NCBI GenBank assembly: GCA_964507095.1
Contig: CAZDOS010000003.1
Span: 1 to 64,000 of the forward strand
Direction: 5' to 3'
DNA length: 64,000 nucleotides
Source of the DNA: RGIG3102 sp964507095
Lineage (GTDB): Bacteria; Bacillota; Clostridia; Oscillospirales; Ruminococcaceae
Position numbers and translations under genes: made by a program. This document shows positions 39,877 through 49,339 of this stretch, one piece after another. The notes under the pieces were generated by a model, which ran no database searches, was not told the origin of the DNA, and saw nothing but the letters and a program-made list of their open reading frames with translations. Position 1 is the first letter of the stretch; each line of letters begins with the position of its first letter.

Positions 39877-41370
39877 CTAGAAGTTGTTGTAAATGAAGCT
39901 GGCGGAAGCGCCGTAGCCGCCGTTGTTCATGATGAATCCCGCCATTATGAATGCGATCAGTACATAGTAGCACAGCCACCTCGTCAGCGGCTTCATGTCG
40001 TCAAAGACGGCGGTGAGCGGCTTGCCCTTAAGCCTGAAGTATCTGATGCAGTCCATCCGTACCATCATCCGCAGCGATGCCAGATTGAAGGCGATATAGC
40101 CGTATATCAGTATCGGCGTGGCGTCAAAGCCTGCCTTTATTCCGCTGTAGACCGCTCCCGCAAAGGACATGCCGGACCTGTTGACCAGAAGGTTCCTGAA
40201 ATAGTAGACGGCTGAAGGGATGTCCTTGCACCTGAAGAATATCTGGCTCAGCGTGGTAAGGGTGAACACTGCCGCGACCTTCGCCCAGAATACTTGTACG
40301 GGCTGCTTTTTCTTGGGCTTCCCGAACTTCCTGTGGATGAGTTCCTCTCCCACCCTGAATGCTGCGTGACAGCAGCCCCAGATGACGAAGTTCCACGTGT
40401 TTCCGTGCCAAATGCCGCTGGTGACGAATACCAGTGCGACCGCGATCAGCACTGGCGGCTTTTCGCTTATCTTCCTCAGAGGATTGGTCCACACGAAAGG
40501 CGTGAATATGTAATCCTGGAACCAGCTGGACAGAGAGATATGCCATCTCGACCAGAACTGCGAGAAGTTGGTGGAGAGATACGGCGTATTGAAGTTGTCC
40601 ATTATGTCTATGTCCAGTATCTTTGCCGTTGCAAGAGCAATATCGCTGTATCCCGAAAAGTCCGCATACAGCTGGAAGGAATACAGGAACGCGACAAAAA
40701 GGAGCACCGGACCGGAATAGCTGAAAAGATCCTTGTGGATCCGGTCTATGAACATGGCAAGAACGTCTGCGACCGCGATCTTCTTGAAAAAGCCCGTCGC
40801 CATCAGTACGAGAGCTTTCCTCACCCTCTCATAGTCAAAGGAGTGATCCTCGTCCAGCTGAGGGAGAAACTTGTTCCGCCTGTCTATCGGTCCCATCAGT
40901 ATGTGAGGGAAGAAGGATATGTATGCGGCAAACTTGACCGGATCTTTCTCTGCCGGGTATTTATTCATGAATACATCCCGCAGATAGCTGACTGCCATGA
41001 AGACATAGAAGGATATCCCCATCGGGAGCATCCATTTCGTCAGGTCAAATTCGAGTCCGGTTCCCCGGCTGAGCGAAGCAAGGAAGAACCTGTTGTACTT
41101 GAAGAAAACAAGCGTGCCCAGGTTGACGATGAGCGAAGCTATGAAGAGTATGGTCCTTTCCTTTCCTTTCTTCGCCTCGATGCCTCTGGCCATCAGGTAT
41201 GTCAGGGCAGTAAGGACAGGAAGGAGAAGGAAGAATCTTACTTCGTTAACGAAATAGAAGTAATAGCTTACGGCCACCAGATAGATGTTCCTGAACTTTT
41301 TAGGCAGCAGGAAATACGCCAGTGAGACCACCGGCAGGAAAATCATATATCCCACTGAATTGAAGCTCAT
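39877..41370 (-). CDS. MBOAT-family membrane O-acyltransferase (AlgI/DltB-like)
   Basis: A 497-residue polytopic acyltransferase with 10-12 hydrophobic segments. It opens FNSVGYMIFLPVVSLAYFLL, has FFPHILMGPIDR, LYADFSGYSDIALATAKILD, and the MBOAT-typical SLSSWFQDYIFTP and GIWHGNTWNFVIWG with the active-site His. Such enzymes O-acetylate cell-surface polysaccharides. No DltD/AlgJ-like partner lies nearby. ATG 41370 follows GGAGAG; the longer frame into the glmS terminator is rejected. Confidence 0.93.
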   Translation of the reverse strand: MSFNSVGYMIFLPVVSLAYFLLPKKFRNIYLVAVSYYFYFVNEVRFFLLLPVLTALTYLMARGIEAKKGKERTILFIASLIVNLGTLVFFKYNRFFLASLSRGTGLEFDLTKWMLPMGISFYVFMAVSYLRDVFMNKYPAEKDPVKFAAYISFFPHILMGPIDRRNKFLPQLDEDHSFDYERVRKALVLMATGFFKKIAVADVLAMFIDRIHKDLFSYSGPVLLFVAFLYSFQLYADFSGYSDIALATAKILDIDIMDNFNTPYLSTNFSQFWSRWHISLSSWFQDYIFTPFVWTNPLRKISEKPPVLIAVALVFVTSGIWHGNTWNFVIWGCCHAAFRVGEELIHRKFGKPKKKQPVQVFWAKVAAVFTLTTLSQIFFRCKDIPSAVYYFRNLLVNRSGMSFAGAVYSGIKAGFDATPILIYGYIAFNLASLRMMVRMDCIRYFRLKGKPLTAVFDDMKPLTRWLCYYVLIAFIMAGFIMNNGGYGASASFIYNNF

Positions 41371-41427
41371 GCTTTTCTCTCCGTTCAAATGATGCAAAAC
41401 ATATTCTACCAATTCTGCAGACCAAAA

Positions 41428-41465
41428 GCAACAGAGACCGCCTCTGCGAGGCAGCCTCCGCTCTG
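41428..41465 (-). terminator. Possible terminator after glmS
   Basis: The segment after the glmS stop contains nested inverted repeats (CAGAG...CTCTG, with GCCTC-TGC-GAGGC inside), followed on the minus strand by GTTGCTTTTGG. The structure is imperfect and less certain than other terminators in the window. Confidence 0.45.
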
Positions 41466-41468
41466 TAA

Positions 41469-43295
41469 TCACTCAGTCGTGACGCTCTTTCCGACATTCC
41501 TCGGCCTGTCAGGATCAAAGCCTCTCCGTACAGCTGTATGGTAGGCGATGAGCTGACCCGGAACGGCTGCAAGCAGCGGCGTCAAGAGGCTGTCCACCTT
41601 CGGGAGCATAAGCGTCTTGTCGCAGACCTCCTCCAATAGCCTGTCGCCCTCGATTCCTATGCCTATGAGATAAGCTCCCCTTGCCTTTATCTCCTGTATG
41701 TTGGAGACCATCTTTTCAGCCATGTTGCTCTGTGTCGAGAGGGCGATGACCGGCATTCCCGTATCGATAAGGGCGATCGGTCCGTGCTTCATCTCACCGC
41801 CTGCGAAGCTCTCCGCATGGATATATGACACCTCGGAAAGCTTTAGAGCCATTTCTCTCGCAGACTGGAGGTCAACTCCCCTACCCAGGTAAAACATTGA
41901 AACGGAATCCTTTATTGCCCAGGCGATCTCTCTTTCCTCCGAATCGTCCTCGAGAAGCCTGTCCATCAGATCGGCCGTCTGTATCAGCTGGTCGATCATT
42001 TCAAAATATGATCTCTGCGTGATCGTACTCCTGGCCAGTGCGATATTCAAGGCAAGCATGTAGAAGGCGACCAGCTGCGTTGTATACGCCTTGGTCGACG
42101 CAACTGCCACCTCGGGACCTGCCCATGTGTAGAAGACATCGTCTGATTCCCTTGCTATCGAAGAGCCGACAACGTTCGTGATCGAAAGGATCCTTGCTCC
42201 CTTCCTCTTGGCCTCCCTCAATGCGGCCAGTGTGTCGGCAGTCTCTCCGGACTGGCTGACCGCTATCACCAGAGTCCTGTCGTCAACGAAAGGATCGGCG
42301 TATCTGAATTCGCTGGCAACGTCGCAGAGGACCTGCATCCTGGCCAGTTTTTCTATGACATACTTGCCGACGCAACCTGCGTGGTATGCGGTACCGCAGG
42401 CAACGATCCTTATCCTCTCGTATCTGCCTATGTCCTCGCTGGTAAGCTTTATGTCATCGAACTTGATGAAGCCGTCGCCGTCAAGTCTGGTATTGATCGT
42501 ATCTCTTATGCCCTGAGGCTGCTCATGGATCTCCTTGAGCATGAAATGCTGGTAGCCGCCCTTGGTGGCCCGCTCCAGAGACCAGTCGATAACAGTCGGC
42601 TCCCTGTTTACAAGTTCATGCCTTGTATTATACAGCGAGACCCTGTCGGCGTAGATGTCCGCGATCTCACCGTTTTCCATGAACACGGCTTTTCTCGTGT
42701 GCTCAAGCATGGCGGATATGTCGCTTACGACAAGGTTCTCATCGTTGCCGAAACCGATAATGAGCGGGGATTCTCTCCTGAGGGCAACTATCTCGCCCGG
42801 TCTGTCCCGGTGGACTGCAAGGATGGCATAGGTACCTCTGATACTGCTCTCCACCTTGAATGCGGCTTCGAGCAGGTCTCCGGAATAGTACCAGTCAAAC
42901 AGGTGGGCAACGACCTCGGAGTCTGTCTGGCTCCTGAAACGGTATCCCTTTTCGATCAGATCCCGCTTTAGCTCCTGATAGTTCTCGATTATCCCGTTAT
43001 GGATTACCGCTATGGTCTTCTTTTCGTTGAGATGTGGATGCGCGTTCTCATTGCTCGGAACGCCGTGGGTGGCCAGTCTGGTGTGTCCTATGCCCGTCGT
43101 CCCCTCAAGGGGATTCAGACTGAGATAATCGGTCAGGACAGAAAGGCGTCCCTTGAATTTTGCGCTCTTCAGGCCGTTTGGTCCGATGACGGCAATGCCT
43201 GCCGAGTCATATCCTCTGTATTCAAGTTTTCCCAGACCGGACAGGATTATTTCCTGTGCGTTCCTTTTTCCCGTATATCCTACTATTCCGCTCAT
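41469..43295 (-). CDS. glmS: Glutamine-fructose-6-phosphate aminotransferase, altered glutaminase site
   Basis: A 608-residue GlmS with a glutaminase domain (1-235) and two SIS isomerase domains (SQSGETADTLAAL; ALKLSEVSYIHAESFAGGEMKHGP; terminal PRNVGKSVTTE). The family makes glucosamine-6-phosphate from fructose-6-phosphate and glutamine using an N-terminal Cys after Met removal. Here the start is MSGIVGYTG, Ser replacing Cys, and HTRLATHG replaces HTRWATHG (the channel-gating Trp). The isomerase side looks intact, so use of free ammonia is possible. The ATG overlaps the upstream stop as ATGA; GGAGGAGCTT is the ribosome site. Confidence 0.92.
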   Translation of the reverse strand: MSGIVGYTGKRNAQEIILSGLGKLEYRGYDSAGIAVIGPNGLKSAKFKGRLSVLTDYLSLNPLEGTTGIGHTRLATHGVPSNENAHPHLNEKKTIAVIHNGIIENYQELKRDLIEKGYRFRSQTDSEVVAHLFDWYYSGDLLEAAFKVESSIRGTYAILAVHRDRPGEIVALRRESPLIIGFGNDENLVVSDISAMLEHTRKAVFMENGEIADIYADRVSLYNTRHELVNREPTVIDWSLERATKGGYQHFMLKEIHEQPQGIRDTINTRLDGDGFIKFDDIKLTSEDIGRYERIRIVACGTAYHAGCVGKYVIEKLARMQVLCDVASEFRYADPFVDDRTLVIAVSQSGETADTLAALREAKRKGARILSITNVVGSSIARESDDVFYTWAGPEVAVASTKAYTTQLVAFYMLALNIALARSTITQRSYFEMIDQLIQTADLMDRLLEDDSEEREIAWAIKDSVSMFYLGRGVDLQSAREMALKLSEVSYIHAESFAGGEMKHGPIALIDTGMPVIALSTQSNMAEKMVSNIQEIKARGAYLIGIGIEGDRLLEEVCDKTLMLPKVDSLLTPLLAAVPGQLIAYHTAVRRGFDPDRPRNVGKSVTTE

Positions 43296-44623
43296 AAGCT
43301 CCTCCCGTCGGATATATTGCCTCTCTCATCGATCTCCCGCTCCTTCCTTTCGGAAAGGATCGGTCTTATCAATATGAGATACAGCGTAATTATGAATACG
43401 ATCACCTCAAATAACGCCAGTGACTTCTCCAGCATGACAGGTATTTCTTTTCCTTCATATTTGAAGAACACGGCATTGATATTCAGATATGTTGCTGCCG
43501 TCAGTGCGAGAAAGATATAGAAGAACTCGTTTCTCAGCGAGTATATGAAGGCGATGAGAGAGAAGATCACTGCAGGATACAGGTATCTCTCGTGCATCAT
43601 CGTGCAAAGGGTGAAAAAGGTCAGTATGAACATCATGCTGCCTTCAAACATCCCTTCTCCCGTTCTGCCTTCCGCATGCTTTCTCCTGTATAAAGGAAAG
43701 AAAACAAGCATGCTGACGGCAAGGACGATATAGTTGATGTATGCTACAGGACCGCCGGAATCTATGCCGACGACATTCTTGCCCAACAGTACATACAGAT
43801 TATATGCATTCATGCTGTATGCCCTGTATCTGCCCATCGTTGACAGGAAAAGATCTATTATCCATCCGAAACCGCCCTCAAGGCTGAAGGGCAGGATGAT
43901 CACGAATATCGACGCGAGCCCGGAGACGACGGCCTTCATGAGCTTGACTAAGTCCTTCTCGCATATCATGTAGAAAAGGAGCACCGGGCCGATCAGCAGT
44001 GCCTGCGGCTTTGTCATCACCGCGATCCGGTATGCGATCCCGGCATGCACCGGTTTATCTTTTTCAAGAAACGCCATCGTGAGGATCAGGGGGAACACAA
44101 GCATGCTGTCCACCTGTCCCCACATGCTGCTGTTGAATATCACTGCAGGATTCAGCATCAGAGCTATGGATAGTATCGCAGTCTTGCTCTGGGAAAGCCT
44201 TTCTCTGGATATATGGTAAACAGCCCGGAACATGGCGAGATCAAAGGCTATGCCCAGCAGCTTTATCAAGAACGTGAAGATCAGGCTGTCAAATTCGAAT
44301 CCCATGCTCTTTCTAAGCAGTCCGAACACCGCCAGAAAATACATGATAAAGGGAGGATAGTCGACGAATCTGCCGCTCCTGTACAGTGACGTGAAGCCCT
44401 CTGCACAGTAATCGCACCACGCCTTGAATATATTGATGTCTCCATAGAATCCTCTGGGAGAAAGGCCGTAATACATCCTTACTGCCATGGCAACGGAAAG
44501 CAGCGCGGGAATCACGTAACGGGACTTCAATGCATCGCCAAAAGAGCCTCCCTGCTCCTCTTTCCAGAAGGCTATGAGCATAAGAAGCGTATATGATTCA
44601 GCAATTACCAGTTTCCACGCCAT
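43292..44623 (-). CDS. GT-C-type membrane glycosyltransferase
   Basis: A 443-residue polytopic protein with 10-12 membrane segments and an early loop acid motif, YGDINIFKAWCDYCAEG near 58, and FVDYPPFIMYFLA, as in lipid-linked mannosyl- and rhamnosyltransferases of GT-C fold. WGQVDSMLVFPLIL and MTKPQALLIGP are typical of this family. The sugar donor would be polyprenyl-phosphate-linked. ATG 44623 is chosen; a TTG 15 nt upstream is also in frame. It overlaps glmS by 4 bp, so the two are co-translated. Confidence 0.85.
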   Translation of the reverse strand: MAWKLVIAESYTLLMLIAFWKEEQGGSFGDALKSRYVIPALLSVAMAVRMYYGLSPRGFYGDINIFKAWCDYCAEGFTSLYRSGRFVDYPPFIMYFLAVFGLLRKSMGFEFDSLIFTFLIKLLGIAFDLAMFRAVYHISRERLSQSKTAILSIALMLNPAVIFNSSMWGQVDSMLVFPLILTMAFLEKDKPVHAGIAYRIAVMTKPQALLIGPVLLFYMICEKDLVKLMKAVVSGLASIFVIILPFSLEGGFGWIIDLFLSTMGRYRAYSMNAYNLYVLLGKNVVGIDSGGPVAYINYIVLAVSMLVFFPLYRRKHAEGRTGEGMFEGSMMFILTFFTLCTMMHERYLYPAVIFSLIAFIYSLRNEFFYIFLALTAATYLNINAVFFKYEGKEIPVMLEKSLALFEVIVFIITLYLILIRPILSERKEREIDERGNISDGRSL

Positions 44624-44687
44624 GCCTGCACCTGACAAAATGATGTTATCTTCATTATATCACATCCGCCTTCTCCTTCAAGGAAAA

Positions 44688-44712
44688 CAAAAAGCTGCCG
44701 GGATACGGCAGC
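44688..44712 (-). terminator. Terminator of the DUF401 permease gene
   Basis: Minus strand GCTGCCG (44706-44712) pairs with CGGCAGC (44694-44700), followed by TTTTTG. Confidence 0.8.
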
Positions 44713-44728
44713 AGTTTTGCGGGTATTA

Positions 44729-45940
44729 TCAGATTCCGATCGCTGTAAGTCCAAGATAGTAAAGGACCGTTACGACCAGGAATGTGAGTATGATCGGTAT
44801 CGTGTTCTTGATGAGACTTGAAAGCGGTACCTTGAACTTCTCACAGGAAAGAGTTAGACATACGTGTGTAGGCGAGATCTGCATTGCTGCGTAGATCGTG
44901 CTCATCAGCAGACACAGGAGTGGGATACCGGCATTAGGTATCGTCTCAAATGCCAGAGGCAGCATGGTGGTAGTCATTGTGAGTGAGCCGGCTACTATCG
45001 CACCGAAGAAGCAGATCAGCATGAATACCATGAATGTAGGTATCGGCAGATTCTCAAAGAAGCCCGGAAGCTCCTTGATGACGCCGGATGCTCCGAGAAC
45101 TGCGCTGAACATGTATACGGCCAGTGTCTGGACGATTATCTTTGGCTGGAAAGCCGTCCTGAAGAAAGGCTTGATCTCCTCAAATGAGAACTTGCCGAGA
45201 AATACGAACACAACCGTTACAAGACCTATAGCCAGTGTGGTATTTACGCCGAAACCGACGATAAGGATGATGGCCACGAAGATAGGCCATACGCCGCCGA
45301 CGAATTCCTTGAGGTCAAGAGCCTTGTTCTTGCTCGGCTCTCCGTCCGCCTTTACAGGTACTCTTCCCCTGTAAAGGAAGAAGCATCCGATGAGGACCAT
45401 GATTATCATGAGAGGAAGCATGCCGAGAACAAAACCGCCCGTAGACATTCCTGTGAGGGCAAGTGCCGTCAGAATGGCAGGGTATGTCGGCATAAATGCC
45501 TCTGAAAGATGTCTGAAGAATGAAGCTGCCGTTGCTTTCTGTCCGTTGTCGAGCCTGTCGCCGACTGCCCGGTCGATGACGTCGCCGGATACGAAAACAG
45601 CCGGTGCCGCAGGAAGCAGTCCGATGATGAACGGAGCGACAGTACAGGTGATCCAGTTATTGTTGAACATCCTGGTAAGAGCCTTCTGGGACTGGTCTAT
45701 GCCGTTTCTCTTCTTTATCATCTCCTGCATGAATGTGATGAAGTACATTACGAGGAGCAGCTGAAGCGTGCTTGTCGAGAATATCCTGGCAACTATTGCA
45801 TCGATGCCCCGCTGAAACGGGATACCGAACAACAGCCAGCAGACCAAAGCAGCAGCAGGAGCTGCCACGTAAAGCGGCTGTTTGATCACTATGAGGCCGA
45901 TCATTACTGCAAATACAGCAAGTAATTTCAGAAGTGCCAT
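44729..45940 (-). CDS. DUF401-family permease
   Basis: A 403-residue membrane protein with about ten hydrophobic segments, resembling DUF401/citrate-type antiporter proteins. LLPAAPAVFVSGDVIDRAVGD near 110 and MSTIYAAMQISPTHVCLTLSC near 347 are the conserved family stretches. The transported molecule is unknown. AAAGGAGATAAAC precedes ATG 45940. Monocistronic. Confidence 0.85.
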   Translation of the reverse strand: MALLKLLAVFAVMIGLIVIKQPLYVAAPAAALVCWLLFGIPFQRGIDAIVARIFSTSTLQLLLVMYFITFMQEMIKKRNGIDQSQKALTRMFNNNWITCTVAPFIIGLLPAAPAVFVSGDVIDRAVGDRLDNGQKATAASFFRHLSEAFMPTYPAILTALALTGMSTGGFVLGMLPLMIIMVLIGCFFLYRGRVPVKADGEPSKNKALDLKEFVGGVWPIFVAIILIVGFGVNTTLAIGLVTVVFVFLGKFSFEEIKPFFRTAFQPKIIVQTLAVYMFSAVLGASGVIKELPGFFENLPIPTFMVFMLICFFGAIVAGSLTMTTTMLPLAFETIPNAGIPLLCLLMSTIYAAMQISPTHVCLTLSCEKFKVPLSSLIKNTIPIILTFLVVTVLYYLGLTAIGI

Positions 45941-46044
45941 TGTTTATCTCCTTTTCTTGGTTTTTCTTAATCTAAAATAGCTGTGTAATTATACCATTAA
46001 GCGACTGCCGATTCAACAAAAATGTATACCAAATCAGTCTATTT

Positions 46045-46077
46045 AAACGAAACAGGAGGATGCCATGCATCCTCCTG
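46045..46077 (-). terminator. Terminator of the SUF pair
   Basis: An 11-bp perfect stem (46067-46077 with 46053-46063; CAGGAGGATGC) with CAT loop, followed on the minus strand by TTTCGTTT. Confidence 0.8.
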
Positions 46078-46088
46078 ACGTATTGTCT

Positions 46089-47012
46089 TTATTTCATAAA
46101 TCCGGAAATGATCTGTTCCTCTGCTTCCCGCTGGGTAAGTCCGAGCGTCATGAGCTTTGTCAGCTGCTCTCCCGCGATCCTTCCGATGGCGGCCTCGTGG
46201 ACGAGGGATGCATCAGGATCGTTGGCCGACACTTCCGGCTTTGCGGCGACCTTTCCTCTGTCGAGAACGATGGCATCGCACTCGGTCCTGCCGTTGCACT
46301 CTGCATTTCCGTTCATCTTTGAAATGAACAGCTGCTCAGAATCGTCCCGTGCAACCGAACGGCTGGTGACATGCGTGCTGCTTCCCGCCCCGTTCAGATC
46401 GACTACGAATTCGGTCGTGGCCTTCTGTCTGCCGTGCGTATAGATCTTCTCGCCTATAATGAGCGTTGCTCCGGCTGCGACCGTGGCAGTTGTCTTTCTG
46501 TTGGTGGAGTCGATTCCCTTTATCTGGACTGTCTCCATCTCCATGTAGCTGTTTTCGGCCAGCTCCACGACAGTGGTCGGGTTCATTACTCTCTCTCCGT
46601 TGCCGTCGCCTTCCCCGTAGTGCTTTTCGATGTATTTGACCTTCGAGTTCTTTCCCACGAAGAAGCGGTGGATTCCGTCATGCTGGGAAGTCCGGTCCCC
46701 TGCATTGTGGATGCCGCAGCCTGCCACTATGGTCACATCGCAGTCCTCGCCGACTATGAAGTCGTTGTATACCATCTCCTTGATGCCTGTCTGGTCAATG
46801 ATGACAGGTATATGAACGCTCTCGTTTTTGGTGCCAGGCCTGATTATGACATCGATGCCGTCAACGTCGCTCTTTGTGACGATGTTGATGTTTTCAGTGG
46901 TATTCCTTCCGGCCTTTTCCGAATTCGCTCGTATGTTGTAGGCTCCCTGAGGAATGCCGTGAAGATCGGCTACCTGCTCAAGAAGATCCATCTGTATCTT
47001 GTCTAATGCCAT
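46089..47012 (-). CDS. sufB: SufB/SufD-type scaffold subunit (SmsB-like)
   Basis: A 307-residue right-handed beta-helix protein of the SufB/SufD family. It is much shorter than SufB (about 470-490) and lacks that protein's N-terminal region. GDRTSQHDGIHRFFVGK, EKHYGEGDGNGERVMNP and, near the C-terminus, PEVSANDPDASLVHEAAIG (the SufB PxxEI-SHxA-like end) are visible. With the adjacent SufC ATPase it matches the two-gene minimal SMS (SmsC-SmsB) machinery of many anaerobes. Starts 4 nt after sufC; no SufS or SufU is in the window. Confidence 0.9.
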   Translation of the reverse strand: MALDKIQMDLLEQVADLHGIPQGAYNIRANSEKAGRNTTENINIVTKSDVDGIDVIIRPGTKNESVHIPVIIDQTGIKEMVYNDFIVGEDCDVTIVAGCGIHNAGDRTSQHDGIHRFFVGKNSKVKYIEKHYGEGDGNGERVMNPTTVVELAENSYMEMETVQIKGIDSTNRKTTATVAAGATLIIGEKIYTHGRQKATTEFVVDLNGAGSSTHVTSRSVARDDSEQLFISKMNGNAECNGRTECDAIVLDRGKVAAKPEVSANDPDASLVHEAAIGRIAGEQLTKLMTLGLTQREAEEQIISGFMK

Positions 47013-47016
47013 GTCG

Positions 47017-47733
47017 TCACTCCTTTAACTGCGGGCAGAATCCCGATTCTCCAAGTATCCGCGGCATGATGGTCCGCTTGTCGCCGATATTCTCGACCTC
47101 GCCGTTGGACAGAAGTATTATCTTGTCAGCAATGTCCAGGATCCTCTCCTGATGGGATATGATCAGTATGTTCCCCTGTATCTCATCATACATCTGCTGG
47201 AAGACGTGAATAAGGCTGTTGAAACTCCACAAATCGATACCGGCTTCCGGTTCGTCAAAGATGGACAGCTTGGTCCCTCTTGCGAGTATCATGGCTATCT
47301 CTATCCTCTTCAGCTCCCCGCCGGAAAGAGAAGCATTGACCTCTCTGTCCACATAGTCTCTTGCGCAAAGACCGACCTCACTCAGTACGGCGCAGACCTC
47401 GCTGAACGTGAGTTTCTCCCCTGCGGCGATGGTTATCAGATCTCTTACGGTTATCCCCTTGAATCTGACCGGTTGCTGGAATGCGAAGCTGATCCCCGCA
47501 TGTGCCCTCTCGGTGATCCCCAGGTCGGTAATGTCCTCACCGTCCAGTATGATCCTTCCCCGGGTGGGCTTTATGATTCCTGCGATCATTTTTGCGAGCG
47601 TGGACTTTCCCGAGCCGTTGGGACCCGTAATGACGACGAATCTGTCATCGATCTCAAGATTAATATTCTTGAGTATGTCCAGTGTCTTTCCGCCATCCTC
47701 GACGGAATATGATATATTCTTTAACTCTAACAT
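47017..47733 (-). CDS. sufC: SufC-type ATPase (SmsC-like)
   Basis: A 238-residue cytosolic ABC ATPase: Walker A GPNGSGKST, Q-loop AFQQPVRFKG, signature LSGGELKRIEIA, Walker B LSIFDEPEAGID and H-loop ISHQERIL. The EPEAGID and FQ-PV-GI segments are characteristic of SufC rather than transporter ATPases. It drives Fe-S cluster assembly with the adjacent SufB-like scaffold. ATG 47733 follows GAGAGGAAC. First gene of the pair; nothing upstream on its strand but pncB 86 bp away. Confidence 0.93.
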   Translation of the reverse strand: MLELKNISYSVEDGGKTLDILKNINLEIDDRFVVITGPNGSGKSTLAKMIAGIIKPTRGRIILDGEDITDLGITERAHAGISFAFQQPVRFKGITVRDLITIAAGEKLTFSEVCAVLSEVGLCARDYVDREVNASLSGGELKRIEIAMILARGTKLSIFDEPEAGIDLWSFNSLIHVFQQMYDEIQGNILIISHQERILDIADKIILLSNGEVENIGDKRTIMPRILGESGFCPQLKE

Positions 47734-47819
47734 TGTTCCTCTCTACTAAAGTGTAAATTGCGAGCAGAATGATATATTGTTTCTGGCTGATTATCAACAG
47801 TCTTGTGATTTTGGCACAA

Positions 47820-49283
47820 TCAATGATTATCTTCAAGCAGCTTTCTCTGGATGCTCCACAGCTTCTCCGACAGATCCACATAGAATTCGTGCGGATTCTC
47901 AAGTCTCTTGAGCTCGTCCCAGAGGGTGTCTTGCTGCCGCATGGCGTAGGTCCTGATCTCCTTGAGCGTAGGGAGCTCATATACTCTCCTGCCCTTCTCA
48001 AAGATCGGAACGAGCAGCTGCTTGATGGTTACATCCTCAAGGGTCTGTCTCTTCCATGGCTCAAGAGGAGAGAATATCGTTATCGTGTCAAGGTCGGAAA
48101 CATCCTCGTCATATACCGAGATATAGTCCGCAAGAGCCTTGCCCGTTGTGTTGGAGTATATCCTCCAGAGCTTTTTCCTGTGAGGTATGGTGATCTTCTC
48201 AAAGCTTGCGCTGATCTTTATCTTAGGGATGTATTCTTCCCCATTCTTTACTGCAACCAGCTTGTATACTCCGCCCAGTACAGGGTTGGTCCGGCTGGTG
48301 ATCAGCTTCTCTCCTATACCGAAGGAATCTATCTGTGCTCCGTTAAGCAGCAGGTCTCTCACAATGTATTCGTCAAGAGAATTCGAAGCGACGATCTTGC
48401 AATCCGGATAACCGGCCTCATCCAGGATCTTTCTTGCTCTCTTCGAGAGATATGCGATATCTCCGGAATCTATCCTGACGCCTACAGGTCGCTTGCCCAG
48501 AGGCTTGAGGACCTCATCGAACACCTTTATGGCATTCGGCAGGCCGCTCTTAAGCACATTGTATGTATCTATGAGGAGCACCGTGGCATCCGGGTATATC
48601 TCGGCGTACCTTCTGAAAGCCTCATACTCTGAAGGGAAGCTCTGCACCCATGAGTGGGCCATGGTCCCTGAAGCCGGAATGCCGAAATCCCTGTCCATCA
48701 TGGTATTGGAGCTGGATACGCATCCGCCTATGTAGGCTGCCCTGGTGCCGATGTTTGCTCCGTCCACGCCCTGAGCTCTTCTGGCTCCGAACTCCTGGAC
48801 GGGCCTTCCCATGGCGCTCCTGACGATCCTGTTCGTCTTGGTGGCAATCAGTGTCGGGTGGTTTAGCAGAATGAGCACCGCGGTCTCCAGAAGCTGAGCC
48901 TGGATAAGCGGTCCCTCTATCTCCATGTACGGTTCCTTGGGGAATATCGGAGTGCCTTCAGGCACTGCCCATACCGTGCACTCGAACTTGAAGTTCCTCA
49001 GATAATCCAGAAATGCTTCGCTGAACAGGTTCTTGCTCTTGAGATAGGCGATATCGTTGTCGTCGAACCTAAGGTTCTCCATGTACTCCACTGCCTGTTC
49101 AAGTCCTGCGGCGATCGCAAATCCGCCGTTGTCCGGCACCTTCCTGAAAAACACATCGAATACGCCGACAGTGTCCTTGTAGCCGCTCTCAAAGTAGCCG
49201 TTAGCCATGGTCAGCTCATAGAAGTCGGTCAGTATCGACAGATTTCTCGGTTCCCTGATCGAAAATGGTGAATCCTTTATCAT
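47820..49283 (-). CDS. pncB: Nicotinate phosphoribosyltransferase
   Basis: Makes nicotinate mononucleotide from nicotinate and PRPP in NAD salvage. The 487-residue protein is the long bacterial form. It has LTDFYELTMANGYFESGY at the N-terminus, EFGARRAQG (active-site region), GTMAHSWVQSF with the catalytic His, VGVRIDSGDIAYLS and FGIGEKLITS. ATG 49283 follows GGAGGAG. Monocistronic. Confidence 0.96.
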   Translation of the reverse strand: MIKDSPFSIREPRNLSILTDFYELTMANGYFESGYKDTVGVFDVFFRKVPDNGGFAIAAGLEQAVEYMENLRFDDNDIAYLKSKNLFSEAFLDYLRNFKFECTVWAVPEGTPIFPKEPYMEIEGPLIQAQLLETAVLILLNHPTLIATKTNRIVRSAMGRPVQEFGARRAQGVDGANIGTRAAYIGGCVSSSNTMMDRDFGIPASGTMAHSWVQSFPSEYEAFRRYAEIYPDATVLLIDTYNVLKSGLPNAIKVFDEVLKPLGKRPVGVRIDSGDIAYLSKRARKILDEAGYPDCKIVASNSLDEYIVRDLLLNGAQIDSFGIGEKLITSRTNPVLGGVYKLVAVKNGEEYIPKIKISASFEKITIPHRKKLWRIYSNTTGKALADYISVYDEDVSDLDTITIFSPLEPWKRQTLEDVTIKQLLVPIFEKGRRVYELPTLKEIRTYAMRQQDTLWDELKRLENPHEFYVDLSEKLWSIQRKLLEDNH

Positions 49284-49339
49284 TTTTTACTCCTCCGGCA
49301 ATGCCCCAAAGCGTTACGGCACATTGCCTCACAGTTATT

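Noticed and set aside
40294..41325. 343-residue plus-strand frame
   Set aside because: Antisense shadow of the MBOAT gene; Arg/Glu/His-rich mirror of a membrane protein, no family likeness.
45390..45764. 124-residue plus-strand frame
   Set aside because: Antisense shadow of the DUF401 permease gene.
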